NCBI RefSeq assembly: GCF_026278345.1
Contig: NZ_CP111085.1
Location: 4,226,501 to 4,290,500 of the forward strand
Origin: Tellurirhabdus rosea
GTDB taxonomy: Bacteria; Bacteroidota; Bacteroidia; Cytophagales; Spirosomataceae
Length of the DNA stretch: 64,000 nucleotides
Reading direction: 5' to 3'
In this document: positions 45,922 to 55,761 of the stretch, piece by piece
Numbering within the stretch: the first letter of the stretch is position 1
Layout: every line of letters begins with the position of its first letter
The notes under the pieces: model-generated
Databases searched by the model: none
What the model saw: the letters and a program-made list of their open reading frames with translations, nothing else
Told to the model about the DNA's origin: nothing
Translations under genes and position numbers: made by a program

Positions 45922-46713
45922 ATGAAATGGTCCCGTTTATTGCCTGCTTGCTTTTTGCTCTTCTTTTTTAGTACAATGGCCGTGGCGCAGCGCAGCAGTG
46001 ACAATCCTGCTGCGGCCGGTTTTGATGTTGCGGGTTCTGACGCCCGGGCGGTGCAGATTGCCGATCAGGTTATGGCGGCGATGGGCGGACGGAAGGCCTG
46101 GGATAACGTGCATTACCTCGCCTGGACGTTCTTCGGCAACCGGCGGCTGATCTGGGATAAATGGACGGGCAACGTGCGGATCGACAACCTGAAAAACGAC
46201 CAGACGGTTGTGCTGAACGTGAATAACGAGCAGGGCCGCGTTTTTCGGAACGGAAAGGAAGAAACCGGGCCGGATTCGGTCGCCAAGTACGTCAAACAGG
46301 CCCGGGCGGCCTGGATCAATGATTCCTACTGGCTGGTGATGCCCTACAAACTGAAAGACTCCGGGGTGACGCTCAAGTACCTGGGCGAGGAAGCGGCGCA
46401 GGACGGCAAGCCCGCCGACGTCATTCAGCTGACGTTCAAAGGCGTAGGCGTAACCCCCGAAAATAAATACAAGGTCTGGGTCGATAAAACCTCGCACCTG
46501 GTATCGCAATGGGCTTATTTCCCGAAATACACCGACGAGGCCCCGCGTTTTACGCTGCCCTGGACGGATTACAAAAAATACGGCGGCATCCTGCTTTCGG
46601 GCAAACGCGGGGACCGCGAGCTGACCGACATCATGGTCTTTACCGGTCTGCCGGGCGAAGTCTTTACGGATTTCAAACGGCCGGATCTGAGCCGGTTTCC
46701 GCTGGCAAAATAA
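45922..46713 (+). CDS. Secreted protein, possible lipoprotein-carrier-like fold
   Basis: A 263-residue protein with a signal peptide (LLPACFLLFFFSTMAVAQRS) and no lipobox Cys at the cleavage site. The mature part has many short strands with aromatic residues (YLAWTFFGNRRLIWDKWTG and HLVSQWAYFPKYTDEAPRF), reminiscent of the LolA/LolB-like half-barrel found in many Bacteroidota secreted proteins. That match is by impression only. A -7 element TAACTTTG at 45891-45898 precedes it. It lies 82 bp before hemH on the same strand. Confidence 0.65.
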   Translation: MKWSRLLPACFLLFFFSTMAVAQRSSDNPAAAGFDVAGSDARAVQIADQVMAAMGGRKAWDNVHYLAWTFFGNRRLIWDKWTGNVRIDNLKNDQTVVLNVNNEQGRVFRNGKEETGPDSVAKYVKQARAAWINDSYWLVMPYKLKDSGVTLKYLGEEAAQDGKPADVIQLTFKGVGVTPENKYKVWVDKTSHLVSQWAYFPKYTDEAPRFTLPWTDYKKYGGILLSGKRGDRELTDIMVFTGLPGEVFTDFKRPDLSRFPLAK

Positions 46714-46795
46714 GCCCGGCTGCCCGGTTCGCCTTTGCCCGTAAAACGCCGCCGAAGGCTGCAACTAACCACTTAAAAACACGGTTTCTTACTTT

Positions 46796-47857
46796 ATGGA
46801 AGCTACTGTTTCGCAAACGTCAACGAGTATACCCAAAACGCTGGGCAAAACCGGCGTCCTGATTGTTAACCTCGGCACGCCCGACAGCCCGTCGGTGCCG
46901 GATGTGCGGAAATACCTGCGGGAGTTTCTGATGGATGGCCGCGTGATCGACATTCCGTTTATTCCCCGTTTTCTGCTTGTCAACGGGATTATCGCCCCGT
47001 TTCGGGCACCCAAATCGGCTAAAACCTACAGGGAAGTCTGGACCGAAAACGGCTCTCCGCTCAAGTATTACGGTGAGGTCGTCGAACGGGAGTTGCAGAA
47101 GCTGCTCGGCGAGCCCTATGTCGTCAGGCTGGCCATGCGCTACCAGAGCCCGAGCATTCAGGCCGGACTGGCGGAATTCCAGCGGCTGGGGCTGACGGAG
47201 ATTATCGTGGTGCCGTTCTTCCCGCAATACGCTTCCGCGACGACCGGCTCGGTTTACGAAAAAGTGATGGACGTGATTTCGGACTGGCAGGTAATTCCCC
47301 AGGTGAAGTTTGTTAACAGCTTCCTCGACCATCCGAAATTCATTCAGGGCTTCGTTGATAATGCCCAAAAATACATGGCTGAGCGCGAGTGGGACCATTT
47401 CCTGTTCAGCTACCACGGCCTGCCCGAACGCCAGATCCGGAAGGGCGATGTGACCAAAAGTGTCTGTAAACTCGGCGAATGCTGCGGTTCGCTGACGGCC
47501 ATGAACCAGCACTGCTACCGGGCGCAATGTTTTGAAACGACCCGCCTGCTGGTCAAATCACTCGGCATTCCGGAAGGGAAATACACAACCTGCTTCCAGT
47601 CGCGGCTGGGCAACGACCCCTGGATTAAGCCCTACACGGAAGATGTCATTAAAGAATTGCCCAAGAAAGGCATCAAAAGCGTGCTGGCCTTCTCGCCGGC
47701 TTTCGTCGCCGACTGCCTGGAGACGACCATTGAGGTCGGAGAGGAATACAAGGAGGTGTTTGAAGAACTCGGCGGAGAACACTGGCAGCTTGTCGAAAGC
47801 CTGAACGACAGCCCGTTGTGGATCGAAGCCGTAGCGGACCTGGTCCGGAAGGCGTAA
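46796..47857 (+). CDS. hemH: Ferrochelatase
   Basis: A 353-residue enzyme inserting ferrous iron into protoporphyrin IX, the last step of protoheme synthesis. Signatures are GVLIVNLGTPDSP at the start, the catalytic His in FSYHGLPERQIRKGD, the Cys-rich segment SVCKLGECCGSLTAMNQHCY, and SRLGNDPWIKPYT. The C-terminus FAVDCLETTIE-like (FVADCLETTIEVGEEY) carries the conserved Glu residues. E. coli hemH is in the OxyR regulon, which fits the oxyR, ahpD and ahpC neighbours. Confidence 0.95.
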   Translation: MEATVSQTSTSIPKTLGKTGVLIVNLGTPDSPSVPDVRKYLREFLMDGRVIDIPFIPRFLLVNGIIAPFRAPKSAKTYREVWTENGSPLKYYGEVVERELQKLLGEPYVVRLAMRYQSPSIQAGLAEFQRLGLTEIIVVPFFPQYASATTGSVYEKVMDVISDWQVIPQVKFVNSFLDHPKFIQGFVDNAQKYMAEREWDHFLFSYHGLPERQIRKGDVTKSVCKLGECCGSLTAMNQHCYRAQCFETTRLLVKSLGIPEGKYTTCFQSRLGNDPWIKPYTEDVIKELPKKGIKSVLAFSPAFVADCLETTIEVGEEYKEVFEELGGEHWQLVESLNDSPLWIEAVADLVRKA

Positions 47858-47860
47858 TTT

Positions 47861-47960
47861 TTGAACCTGGATGATTACACAGATTAAGGGATGAACTATG
47901 ACGCTTCGCCTGACTGAGAAGATCATAGTTCATCCCTTAATCTGTGTAATCCAGGTTCAA
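47861..47960. repeat. Long inverted repeat between hemH and ahpD
   Basis: Arms of 38-41 nt (47861-47901 and 47923-47960, starting TTGAACCTGGAT) are perfectly complementary apart from a 3-nt bulge, with a 21-nt loop. It lies between convergent genes with only a few bases to spare on each side. It would make an extremely stable hairpin on both transcripts. Confidence 0.85.
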
Positions 47961-47962
47961 GA

Positions 47963-48544
47963 CTATATCAGCGTAATAAACCCCTTCACCACCGCCGCGA
48001 GGCGGATGGCCTCGAATACCCGGGCTTCTGACGCGCCATGCTTCAGGACGCTGTCTTCGTGCGATTTCACGCACAGTTCGCAGCCGTTCACCGCCGAAAC
48101 AGCCAGGCTCACCAGCTCAAAAAACTCTTTGCCCAGCACCGGGTTCATCATGATGCTCATGCGGATGCCCGGCTGGGTCTGGTTGTAATAATCCTTCTCG
48201 ACAAAGTGCCGGAAGCGGTAGAACACGTTGTTGGTGCTCAGCAGCGACGTGCAGGCCAGAATCTCGGCAATTTCGGCATCCGTCGCGCCCTCGGCTTTCG
48301 CCAGTGTCGTGAGGCTGTCTACCAGCGGTTGTTGCTTCTCGTTGACGGCAATCGACAGCGCCAGCAGCAGCGACTCTTTCTTCGACAGGTTCTGGTTATT
48401 ATTCAGGACGTTCCCCAGGTTGATCTTCAGGTCGCGCAGGTAACGGGCGTCGCCCAGCGATTCGAGCGCCGGGTAACTCGCCTCCGTATCCAGCCCCACC
48501 AGCGTCAGCAGGGAGAGAATGGTGTCTGATTTGGTAGCGATCAT
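47963..48544 (-). CDS. ahpD: Alkylhydroperoxidase AhpD-family protein
   Basis: A 193-residue helical protein of the carboxymuconolactone decarboxylase/AhpD fold. The redox motif is C155-E-L-C158 followed by His162 in NGCELCVKSHED, the proton-relay arrangement of AhpD. AhpD uses this disulfide to reduce AhpC. It follows ahpC on the same strand, separated by a 102-bp inverted repeat, so the pair is an ahpC-ahpD unit as in mycobacteria. Confidence 0.9.
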   Translation of the reverse strand: MIATKSDTILSLLTLVGLDTEASYPALESLGDARYLRDLKINLGNVLNNNQNLSKKESLLLALSIAVNEKQQPLVDSLTTLAKAEGATDAEIAEILACTSLLSTNNVFYRFRHFVEKDYYNQTQPGIRMSIMMNPVLGKEFFELVSLAVSAVNGCELCVKSHEDSVLKHGASEARVFEAIRLAAVVKGFITLI

Positions 48545-48546
48545 AA

Positions 48547-48648
48547 TTTTGAATTTCGAATGACTGAATGAGTGAATGACTGAATAACTAACCTACAATG
48601 GCATCGTGCGCACCAATCAATTATTCAGTCATTCAATCATTCAAAATT
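48547..48648. repeat. Inverted repeat between ahpC and ahpD built from TGAATGA-type units
   Basis: The left arm (48547-48587) and right arm (48620-48648) pair through AATGACTGAATAA / TTATTCAGTCATT and flanking partial repeats of TGAATGAC. The left arm is longer by about two units. Confidence 0.7.
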
Positions 48649-49201
48649 AGGCCTTAATCGTCTCCTGGCCTTTCGTCCAGTTGCAGGGGCACAGCTCGTC
48701 GGTTTGCAGCGCGTCGAGGACCCGGATCACTTCGTTGACGTTACGGCCTACAGACAGGTCGTTGACAGCCACCCAGCGGATGATGCCCTGCGGGTCAACG
48801 ATGTACGTGACGCGGTAAGCTACTTTCTCGGCGGCTTCCAGGATGCCCAGTTCTTCGGCCAGTGACTTCGAAGTATCGGCCAGCATCGGGAATTTCAGGC
48901 CACGCAGGTCGTCGTGGTCTTTGCGCCATGCGAGGTGGACGAACTCGCTGTCGGTAGAAGCACCGATCAGAACGGCGTCGCGATCTTCAAAATCTTCAAA
49001 TTTCTTGTTGAATTCAGCGATTTCGGTCGGACAAACGAAGGTGAAGTCTTTCGGCCACCAGAACATCACCAGCCATTTGCCGGCCGCTTTGTGGTCTTCT
49101 GACGAGATTTCGTAGAACTCGTTGCCTTTTTCGAGGGAAACAACGGCCAGCTTCTTAAACTCCGGGAACTGTGAACCAACAGAAATGATACGGTTGCTCA
49201 T
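48647..49201 (-). CDS. ahpC: Peroxiredoxin AhpC (mycobacterial type)
   Basis: A 184-residue peroxiredoxin reducing hydrogen peroxide, organic peroxides and peroxynitrite. The peroxidatic Cys57 is in DFTFVCPTEIAEFN. The C-terminus carries Cys171 and Cys173 in ELCPCNWTKG, matching the three-Cys form of M. tuberculosis AhpC (Cys174/Cys176 there), which is reduced by AhpD. The gene for that partner follows. OxyR at 44.9-45.8 kb is the likely activator. Confidence 0.95.
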   Translation of the reverse strand: MSNRIISVGSQFPEFKKLAVVSLEKGNEFYEISSEDHKAAGKWLVMFWWPKDFTFVCPTEIAEFNKKFEDFEDRDAVLIGASTDSEFVHLAWRKDHDDLRGLKFPMLADTSKSLAEELGILEAAEKVAYRVTYIVDPQGIIRWVAVNDLSVGRNVNEVIRVLDALQTDELCPCNWTKGQETIKA

Positions 49202-49453
49202 GATTTATAAGGTTGTATTGTGTCTGATTATAGCACAAAGATGGAGCCCAAATACATGCAAGTCATATCATTTTTATTTACCTGTTTATAGATAAAAAAG
49301 ATAAGAAGGTAATTTTAATCAATAAATACGTCGCTAAATTAGTATCGTATAATGGCAGAGTTGTAAAAATTTATGTCTGATAAAAGATCGGCTTCCGGTG
49401 AAAGCTGGCAATAAGGTTGTCTGTCAGGTGATTGTAAAAAAGTTGAAAAAAGC
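49202..49453 (-). promoter_or_regulatory. ahpC upstream region
   Basis: No gene is visible. On the minus strand CATCTTTG (about 49232-49239) is one base from the -7 consensus and would place the ahpC start site about 25-30 bp before its ATG. The AT-rich sequence beyond it is where an OxyR site would be expected, but I cannot define one. Confidence 0.35.
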
Positions 49454-49482
49454 AAAAAGCCCCGTCGGACTGAACGGGGCTT
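49454..49482 (-). terminator. Terminator of the 351-residue gene
   Basis: The stem AAGCCCCGT / ACGGGGCTT with an 8-nt loop is followed on the minus strand by an interrupted T run. Confidence 0.75.
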
Positions 49483-49503
49483 ACATGACGAAAGTCAGTT
49501 AAA

Positions 49504-50559
49504 TCAGGCGGCGATTCGCAGGGGCTGGGGCGGATTCTGCGTCAGGGCGGGCTCAACGACCGTCCGGAGGCGTTCGCTCAGGAAACTTTCCTGCAGATAC
49601 ACCGGCAGTTTAGCGATCAACTGGCGGTAGCCCTGCAACCCAAGTGCCTTGGCAATGTACAGTTCGTGCACCGAGTTGACATGCGCCACAATGTTCACCA
49701 GCGATTCGTGGAACAGGCGGATGTCGATATCCGAATCAACAAAACGCTCAATCTCGCGGTTGGTCGACGAAATCCGCAGCCGGCTCAGGATGTCAAAATA
49801 GGTCGTGTAGCCCATCTGACGGCCCAGTTGCCGGTACTGCTCTTCCCCGAACTTCTGGAGAATCTCGCCCGTCTTCAGACTGCGGAAGGCCGTCTTCGGA
49901 TTCTTCTGAATCGCCTGACGAAGCGCTTTCATGCGCTGGTCGCGGGTTGTTTTCAGAAACTGGGCAACTTCGGCCTGTGCGGCCGCTTCCCGGTTCGGGA
50001 GCGTGAGGTCCGACTTGCCTTCTACCCGACGGGCCAGCGGCAGCCGGTTGAAGCGGTAGTTGTTCATCGGTCCCGACGCATAGAAGCCAACGGAAGCCGG
50101 GTAATAGCCCCGCACGACCATGTTGCCGACGCGGCGACGAATCGCCTCTTCGTTGCTCACCGTTTCGCCGAGTACCGACAGAAACGCCCGTACGCCGAAC
50201 AGAACGCTGTAATACGCCTGCGGAAATGTCCAGTGCAGCGAGTTCTGCAGATAATGATTGTCGTTCACTACCGGTGTAATGCGCAGCGCATATTCGGCGC
50301 TCCAGCAGTTCAGCAGCAGCTTTTCCAGCGCCCGGCGCTGCTCGTCGGTAACCGTCGGGGCGAAGCCCTCAAAAATGGGGAAACGCGACAGGTCGGCGAG
50401 GTCGTCGAGTTGCTGGATATGAAAGTCGATTGCAAAAAAGTGGTTCAGGAACACCTGTGCCGGAATGGACTTGCGCCACGTTTCATCAGCCAGGGTACCA
50501 GGCGTGATTTGCCAGGTCGTTCCAACCGGGTTCTGGGTATTTTCACTGTTCGTTTGCAT
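49504..50559 (-). CDS. Conserved-looking hypothetical protein
   Basis: A 351-residue soluble protein starting at ATG 50559 (MQTNSENTQNPVGTTWQ). It is helical with many Arg, Leu and Phe residues, including NHFFAIDFHIQQLDDLADLS and a HxxY-rich middle (NSLHWTFPQAYYSVLFG). There is no signal peptide, membrane segment or catalytic motif I can name. It stands alone with its own terminator. The function is unknown. Confidence 0.7.
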   Translation of the reverse strand: MQTNSENTQNPVGTTWQITPGTLADETWRKSIPAQVFLNHFFAIDFHIQQLDDLADLSRFPIFEGFAPTVTDEQRRALEKLLLNCWSAEYALRITPVVNDNHYLQNSLHWTFPQAYYSVLFGVRAFLSVLGETVSNEEAIRRRVGNMVVRGYYPASVGFYASGPMNNYRFNRLPLARRVEGKSDLTLPNREAAAQAEVAQFLKTTRDQRMKALRQAIQKNPKTAFRSLKTGEILQKFGEEQYRQLGRQMGYTTYFDILSRLRISSTNREIERFVDSDIDIRLFHESLVNIVAHVNSVHELYIAKALGLQGYRQLIAKLPVYLQESFLSERLRTVVEPALTQNPPQPLRIAA

Positions 50560-50746
50560 ACATAAATTTAACAAAAAAGAGCATGCTGATGTTCCTTTTT
50601 TTTGGATTTATTTATGTATATAAAACGCTTGTAGTCAGCGAATTAGCTTTAGTTTTGAGGGATTTCAAAAAAGACGGTTTCGCGGGGTCTGGCGGAGCCG
50701 GAAAAAGGGCGCGGAGGCACCGCCGGACATCGGGTTTTGTCGCCGT

Positions 50747-51637
50747 TCAGCGCTGCGAAAGAACCTCTTTTGGAGCCTTCCGGAACTTCTCCAGCTGGCC
50801 CAGGTAAAGCCCCGCCAGCACCAGAAAGGTACCGGCGAAGGTGTGCCACGAAAGCGGTTCGTTCAGCAGAACGGACGAGTACAGAAACCCGAAAATCGGG
50901 CAGAGAAACAGCCAGAACGAGGCCCGCACGGCATCCTGTTTCACCAGATAGAACCAGAGTTGCAGCGCGGCAATCGAGACGGGAATAATGAGCCAGAAAA
51001 CCGATCCCCAGAACCGCCCGTCGAATTGCGCCTGCGACCAGTCGGCGAAGAACAGGGTAAACGGAAGCAACTGCAGGCCCCCCAGAAAAACCTGCCAGCC
51101 GTTGATGACCACGTTGGGCAGCTGAAACTTGCAGCGGGCAAGGTAGACCGTCGCCGCCGAAACCGACACCATCCCGCCCATCAGAATCAGCAGGCCGCGT
51201 ACGGTGGCAAAGCTGTTCTGCAGCAGCGGATACGTCGCCAGGGTCACCCCGCCGAGGCCGAGCACCACGCCCGCTCCTTCGTACCAGCGCAGCGGCCGCT
51301 TCAGCCAGACGGCCGACATCACGATGATGAACAGCGGATTGGTCGCCGTGGACAGGCTGCCGATGCCCGCCGCGACCTCCTTTATGGCCAGCACGAACGC
51401 GCCCAGGTATACGGTCGTGTTCAACAGGGCGAAAATCGCGAGTTGTCCCCACTCTTTGCCCCTCGGCAGCGGGTTGCGCTTCAGGCCATAGGCGTACAGA
51501 AACATGAGTCCGCCGGCGATGAAAAAGCGCATGTTGGCCAGAATCAGCGGGTCGGCGGACTGGATGCCGAACTTGGTCGCCACGGAAGCCGAAGCCCAGA
51601 GCAGGGCGAAAAGAATGCCGGGGAGGAGGGTTTGCAC
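50747..51637 (-). CDS. EamA-family (DMT) transporter
   Basis: A 296-residue inner-membrane protein with ten predicted helices in two EamA repeats (first half from LLPGILFALLWASASVATKF, second from LLILMGGMVSVSAATVYLA). Such proteins export amino acids, metabolites or drugs; the substrate is not predictable. The start is GTG 51637 (VQTLLPGIL). An upstream GTG at 51670 lies in a palindrome and adds 11 residues, so it is less likely. Confidence 0.85.
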   Translation of the reverse strand: MQTLLPGILFALLWASASVATKFGIQSADPLILANMRFFIAGGLMFLYAYGLKRNPLPRGKEWGQLAIFALLNTTVYLGAFVLAIKEVAAGIGSLSTATNPLFIIVMSAVWLKRPLRWYEGAGVVLGLGGVTLATYPLLQNSFATVRGLLILMGGMVSVSAATVYLARCKFQLPNVVINGWQVFLGGLQLLPFTLFFADWSQAQFDGRFWGSVFWLIIPVSIAALQLWFYLVKQDAVRASFWLFLCPIFGFLYSSVLLNEPLSWHTFAGTFLVLAGLYLGQLEKFRKAPKEVLSQR

Positions 51638-51663
51638 GGGTAGTAGATTAAAAGCCAACGAAT

Positions 51664-51729
51664 AGCCCACGGTTTAAACCGTGGGCTGGATGGCGAAATT
51701 ACAAATAACGGATAACGGTTTTAACCGTT
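51664..51729. repeat. Two palindromes with GGTTTAAACC-type cores
   Basis: A perfect 24-bp palindrome at 51664-51687 (half-site AGCCCACGGTTT) is followed by a weaker one at 51714-51729 (AACGGTTTTAACCGTT). They fill the nadE-eamA gap and may be dispersed repeats or operators. Confidence 0.6.
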
Positions 51730-51733
51730 TCAA

Positions 51734-53758
51734 TCAAAACCCGATTTTCCCCTTGCGGCCAAACCCGTCTTTGCCTTCGTAGTACACTTTCAACTCCGCT
51801 AGCTCCTTCTCAAAACCGCCGCTCAGAATCGGGAAGCGGCACCATGTTTTCGGGTCGAGACTCTCGTCGTCGAGGTGGAAAGCCGGGGCGTAGCGTTCGC
51901 GTTTCCACTGGTTGAGGCTCCAGAGGCGGAAAAAACGGTCTACCGAGGTGTAGAGCTTTTCGCGGCTGTATTGCCCTTCAAAGGCCACTTCCACGCGCTG
52001 GAAAACCTCTTTGGGCGATTGTTTGTCGCGGATGCCGAACTTCTCGATGGCGTTCAGCACATCGTACGGCATCAGGTCTTCCTCGTCGGTCTGCTTGCGG
52101 TCGGGCGGGCGCAGTTCGGCCGTGGGTTGCAGGCTGTTGACTTTCGCCAGACCGGGCAGTTTGATGTGTCCGCCGACGCCCACCGTTTCGACCCAGCGCA
52201 GCCAGCCCCGCAGGTAGTGCTTGTCGATCCCGGCAATCGGCGAAATGCTGCCCGCCGTATCGCCGTCCATCGTGGCGTAGCCCACGGCGGCTTCCGAACG
52301 GTTGGAGGTCGAAAGGAGCAGTGCACCTTTCACGTTGGTGAGCATCCACGCACTCGGGGCACGGACGCGGGCCTGTATGTTTTGCAGGGCCAGATCGTCG
52401 GTATCCCAGCTTAGCTCGCGACCCAGTTGTTCCTCGATCAGCTTGCGGTAGGTTTCCACGAGGCCGTTGATGTTGATGTTGTAAAACGTCGCGCCGAGCG
52501 AGCTGGCCAGCGATTCGGCCGATTCGTAGGTGTCCGTCGAGCTGTTTTCGGTGCCCTGATAGATGGTCGTCAGCAGAGCGCCGCAGATTTCCTCGGCGGT
52601 CTTCTTATCCTGAATGGCGTCGATGTACGAGAGTTTGCGTTTGAAGCCGTCCAGCCCGATGCTTTCTTCCGCCAGTTTGATCATGAGATAAACGAGCGAA
52701 GCGATGGACGAGGAGTCGGCCCCGCCGCTCAGCGACAGCACAAAGCCCTGCGACCGGCTTTTGCGCAGGTAATCGAACAGGGCCAGGGCCACGGCCCGGG
52801 CAAATTCTTCTTCTTTCAGATGTTCGCCGCGCTCCCAGTATTCGAGTTCGGCGCGTTGCTGAACGGGTTTCACGTCCGGCCAGGTGAAGTTTGCCGGGAC
52901 GCGTAGGGCCGCCTGCAGGCCCATCAGATTGACCTTGTTCTGCACCTGGCTCAGCCGCGTGTCGTCCACGTCGATCACGGCCGTCACCAGTCCGTAGTCC
53001 GCGTAGGTGAAGCGGTTGCTCGACACCAGCAACTGCCCGTTGGAGGCAATGAAGGCGTCGCCGTCGAAAATCGCCCGGCCGGACTCGTTACCCACCAGAT
53101 TACAGTACACATAACTGACGCCGAACGACCGCGATCCGTCGATGACGAAGCGCTCGCGCACCTGTGATTTAAAGAACGAAAAATGGCTTGCGCTGGGATT
53201 CAGGATGATGTCGACGCCGCGTTCGGCGAGGCTGCGGCCGGGGCGGTTCGCAATCCAGGCGTCTTCGCAGATTTCAAAACCGATCCGCACGCCGGAAACG
53301 TCGAACAGCAGATCGCCGACCGGGTAGCTGAATTCGCCGATCTGAATTTCGTCGCGCAGGCCCGGCAGCCAGGGCTGGAACCAGCGGGTTTCGTAGTGAA
53401 TGCCGTTGTTGGCAAGATACTGTTTGCAGGCAAAGCCCAGAATCCGCTTGTTGGCAATCAGGCAGGCCGTGTCGTAGGTCCGGTTGTTGGCCAGCCGCAG
53501 CGGCAGACTGACCGCCACCACGATGTCGCCCGTATGCGGGACGATTTCGAGAAGGCTTTGCTTCGCCTGTTCGGTCAGTTCGTGCGAGTAGAACATGTCT
53601 TCGCAGCCGTAGCCGGTGATGCAAAGTTCCGGCAGACAGAGCAGGCTTACCTGCTGACGGCGGGCGTCCTCAATGGCGTCGATAATGATGCGGCGGTTGT
53701 GCTCCCAGGCCAGCGGGATGGTGTTCAGCACGCCGGCGGCAATTTTTATCAGTTTCAT
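51734..53758 (-). CDS. nadE: Glutamine-dependent NAD+ synthetase
   Basis: A 674-residue two-domain enzyme. The N-terminal nitrilase domain (about 1-300) generates ammonia from glutamine; its Glu/Lys/Cys triad region includes LPELCITGYG and FEICEDAW. The C-terminal NAD synthetase domain has the PP-loop SLSGGADSSSIASLVYL at about residue 345 and the LLSTSNRSEAAVGYATMDG motif. It makes NAD from nicotinate adenine dinucleotide. ATG 53758 (MKLIKIAAGVLN) is chosen; a longer frame adds an unlikely N-terminus. pncB lies upstream on the same strand. Confidence 0.95.
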   Translation of the reverse strand: MKLIKIAAGVLNTIPLAWEHNRRIIIDAIEDARRQQVSLLCLPELCITGYGCEDMFYSHELTEQAKQSLLEIVPHTGDIVVAVSLPLRLANNRTYDTACLIANKRILGFACKQYLANNGIHYETRWFQPWLPGLRDEIQIGEFSYPVGDLLFDVSGVRIGFEICEDAWIANRPGRSLAERGVDIILNPSASHFSFFKSQVRERFVIDGSRSFGVSYVYCNLVGNESGRAIFDGDAFIASNGQLLVSSNRFTYADYGLVTAVIDVDDTRLSQVQNKVNLMGLQAALRVPANFTWPDVKPVQQRAELEYWERGEHLKEEEFARAVALALFDYLRKSRSQGFVLSLSGGADSSSIASLVYLMIKLAEESIGLDGFKRKLSYIDAIQDKKTAEEICGALLTTIYQGTENSSTDTYESAESLASSLGATFYNININGLVETYRKLIEEQLGRELSWDTDDLALQNIQARVRAPSAWMLTNVKGALLLSTSNRSEAAVGYATMDGDTAGSISPIAGIDKHYLRGWLRWVETVGVGGHIKLPGLAKVNSLQPTAELRPPDRKQTDEEDLMPYDVLNAIEKFGIRDKQSPKEVFQRVEVAFEGQYSREKLYTSVDRFFRLWSLNQWKRERYAPAFHLDDESLDPKTWCRFPILSGGFEKELAELKVYYEGKDGFGRKGKIGF

Positions 53759-53975
53759 GCAGTTGTATTCCTTCCAATGAAGTAACAAAGATGAAGGAAA
53801 ATAGATTTGCGGAAAGAGTCCGGTCAAAGAAAAGCCACGTTCTTGGCACTGTACGCTGGATAACCGGCCCGGCCTTGTCGCGGCGGAAATGGCTCGAAAT
53901 GGCCAGCGTAGCCTTCGCCGGATTGTCCGAGTGGATGAAAGGCGCCATTCAGAGGTTTGTCAGTACTATTCCCGC

Positions 53976-55436
53976 TCAGGCGGTATTCCTTAGGTGCAGT
54001 ACCAACTCTGTTTTCAACTGATGCAATTGTTCTTCCAGACCAACGGGATAGGTGTGCGGATTCGTAAACCGCCTGATGCCGGGATGAAAACCCCTGAGCT
54101 GTTCCTGAACACGCTGCCGAACAGAATGGATCGGCGGACAAACGTACGTTTGCTGGCCGTTTTCGAGAACCGGCACCAGCAGATCCTCGAACTCTACATC
54201 GGCTCCAAACCGCCGTCGGCGCGTGAAATCGAGTGGGTCGATCATCTGCGGAGCGGCTTTCGGCGGCCGTTCGGCATCGTAAATCATGTCGGCCACAAAG
54301 CCCCGCTCGTCGCGGAAACGGCGCACCTGCTGAATGCCGGGGTTCGATACTTTCGCGGTCTGTTCGGACAGTTTTAGCTTATATTCCCACCCCTTCGGCG
54401 TCCGGATGGCCGCCAGTTTGTAAACGCCGCCCAGCGCGGGCTGGTCGTAGGCCGTCACCAGCCTGGTACCGATTCCCCAGATGTTGATTTTCGCGCCCTG
54501 CTGTTTCAGGCTCGTCACCAGGTATTCGTCCAGGTCGTTGCTGGCGACGATGCCGGCGTCCGCAAAGCCCGCTTCGTCGAGCAGGCGGCGGGCTTCGATG
54601 CTCAGATAAGCCAGATCGCCCGAGTCCAGGCGAATCCCAGACAGTTTATAGCCCCGTTCCCGCAGCGTCCGGCCCGCCTCAATGGCGTGGCGTACGCCGT
54701 CCAGGGTGTTGTAGGTATCGACCAGAAAGGTGGCGTTGTTGGGCTGCACCTCGGCGTAGGTCTGGAACGCTTCCAGCTCCGTATCAAACGACATCACCCA
54801 ACTGTGGGCGTGCGTACCCCGGACGGGGATATTGTAGAGCTTCCCCGCCAGCACGTTGGACGTGGCGTCCACCCCACCGATGTATGCCGCCCGACTGGCC
54901 GTCACGCCGCCGTCGATGCCCTGAGCACGGCGGAGCCCGAACTCCAGAATCGTATCGGTTTCGGCCGCCAGCCGGATGCGGGCCGCTTTGGTCGCGATCA
55001 GGGATTCAAAATTGATTAGCGTCAGCAGCGCCGTTTCGAGCAACTGGCATTGCAGAATCGATCCGCGCACCCGCAGCAGCGGTTCGTTCGGAAAAACGGC
55101 GGTGCCTTCCGGAACGGCCTCGATGGAAATGGTCAGCGAAAGCGCCCCCAGATACTCCAGAAAGGCGGGTTCGAACAGCGGTCGGTGGTCGTTGCCCGGC
55201 AGCGTCCGGAGATAGGCGAGGTCCTCGTCCGTAAACCGGTAGCCCCGGATGTAATTAAGCACGGTCGCCAGCCCGCAGGCGATCGTAAACCCGCCTTCGA
55301 ACGGATTTTTGCGGAAATACAGGTTGAAAACGGCTTCCTGTTCGGCCTTGCCGGACTTCCAGTAGCCATAGGCCATGGTCAGCTGGTACAAGTCCGTAAG
55401 CAGTCCCAGGGAGTGACCGTAGAGTCGATTGTCCAT
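53976..55436 (-). CDS. pncB: Nicotinate phosphoribosyltransferase
   Basis: A 486-residue enzyme of the NAD salvage pathway forming nicotinate mononucleotide from nicotinate and PRPP. Motifs are [15 protein letters not shown] at the start, the His in [12 protein letters not shown] that is phosphorylated, [13 protein letters not shown] and ASNDLDEY. The length fits the long bacterial type. A 217-bp gap separates it from nadE, so the two may be co-transcribed or controlled separately. Both serve nicotinate use. Confidence 0.95.
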   Translation of the reverse strand: MDNRLYGHSLGLLTDLYQLTMAYGYWKSGKAEQEAVFNLYFRKNPFEGGFTIACGLATVLNYIRGYRFTDEDLAYLRTLPGNDHRPLFEPAFLEYLGALSLTISIEAVPEGTAVFPNEPLLRVRGSILQCQLLETALLTLINFESLIATKAARIRLAAETDTILEFGLRRAQGIDGGVTASRAAYIGGVDATSNVLAGKLYNIPVRGTHAHSWVMSFDTELEAFQTYAEVQPNNATFLVDTYNTLDGVRHAIEAGRTLRERGYKLSGIRLDSGDLAYLSIEARRLLDEAGFADAGIVASNDLDEYLVTSLKQQGAKINIWGIGTRLVTAYDQPALGGVYKLAAIRTPKGWEYKLKLSEQTAKVSNPGIQQVRRFRDERGFVADMIYDAERPPKAAPQMIDPLDFTRRRRFGADVEFEDLLVPVLENGQQTYVCPPIHSVRQRVQEQLRGFHPGIRRFTNPHTYPVGLEEQLHQLKTELVLHLRNTA

Positions 55437-55761
55437 GAAAGCATAACCGGCCCGACTTTCGGGCGGCTGTCCAAATTACCGTACGGAATCGTTCGGCGCG
55501 CGAAATCGGTCGTTCATCACGAAAATTGACTGGCTCAAGCAACCTTTTCTTTCAGGAGCACATCTATCGTATGAATTTCGCCTCCGAATAAGGCCCAAAT
55601 AAGCTCAATAGGCCTTTCAACCAGTCATCCTTTTTTATTTACCATTTATGTAAGAAAAGGAACTATGTATTACCCACTACCTAACTTTGCCCTGTACTTA
55701 AAGTACACCGAACAGTGAACAACAACGACTTCTGAATAATAACCTAACACAACAAATACTA
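55437..55761 (+). promoter_or_regulatory. Upstream region of the TonB-type receptor gene
   Basis: No gene is seen in this 325-bp gap. TAACTTTG at 55682-55689 matches the -7 element, about 73 bp before the receptor ATG. Immediately after, GTACTTAAAGTAC (about 55694-55706) is a dyad near the expected transcription start and may be an operator. No -33 match is evident. Confidence 0.45.
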
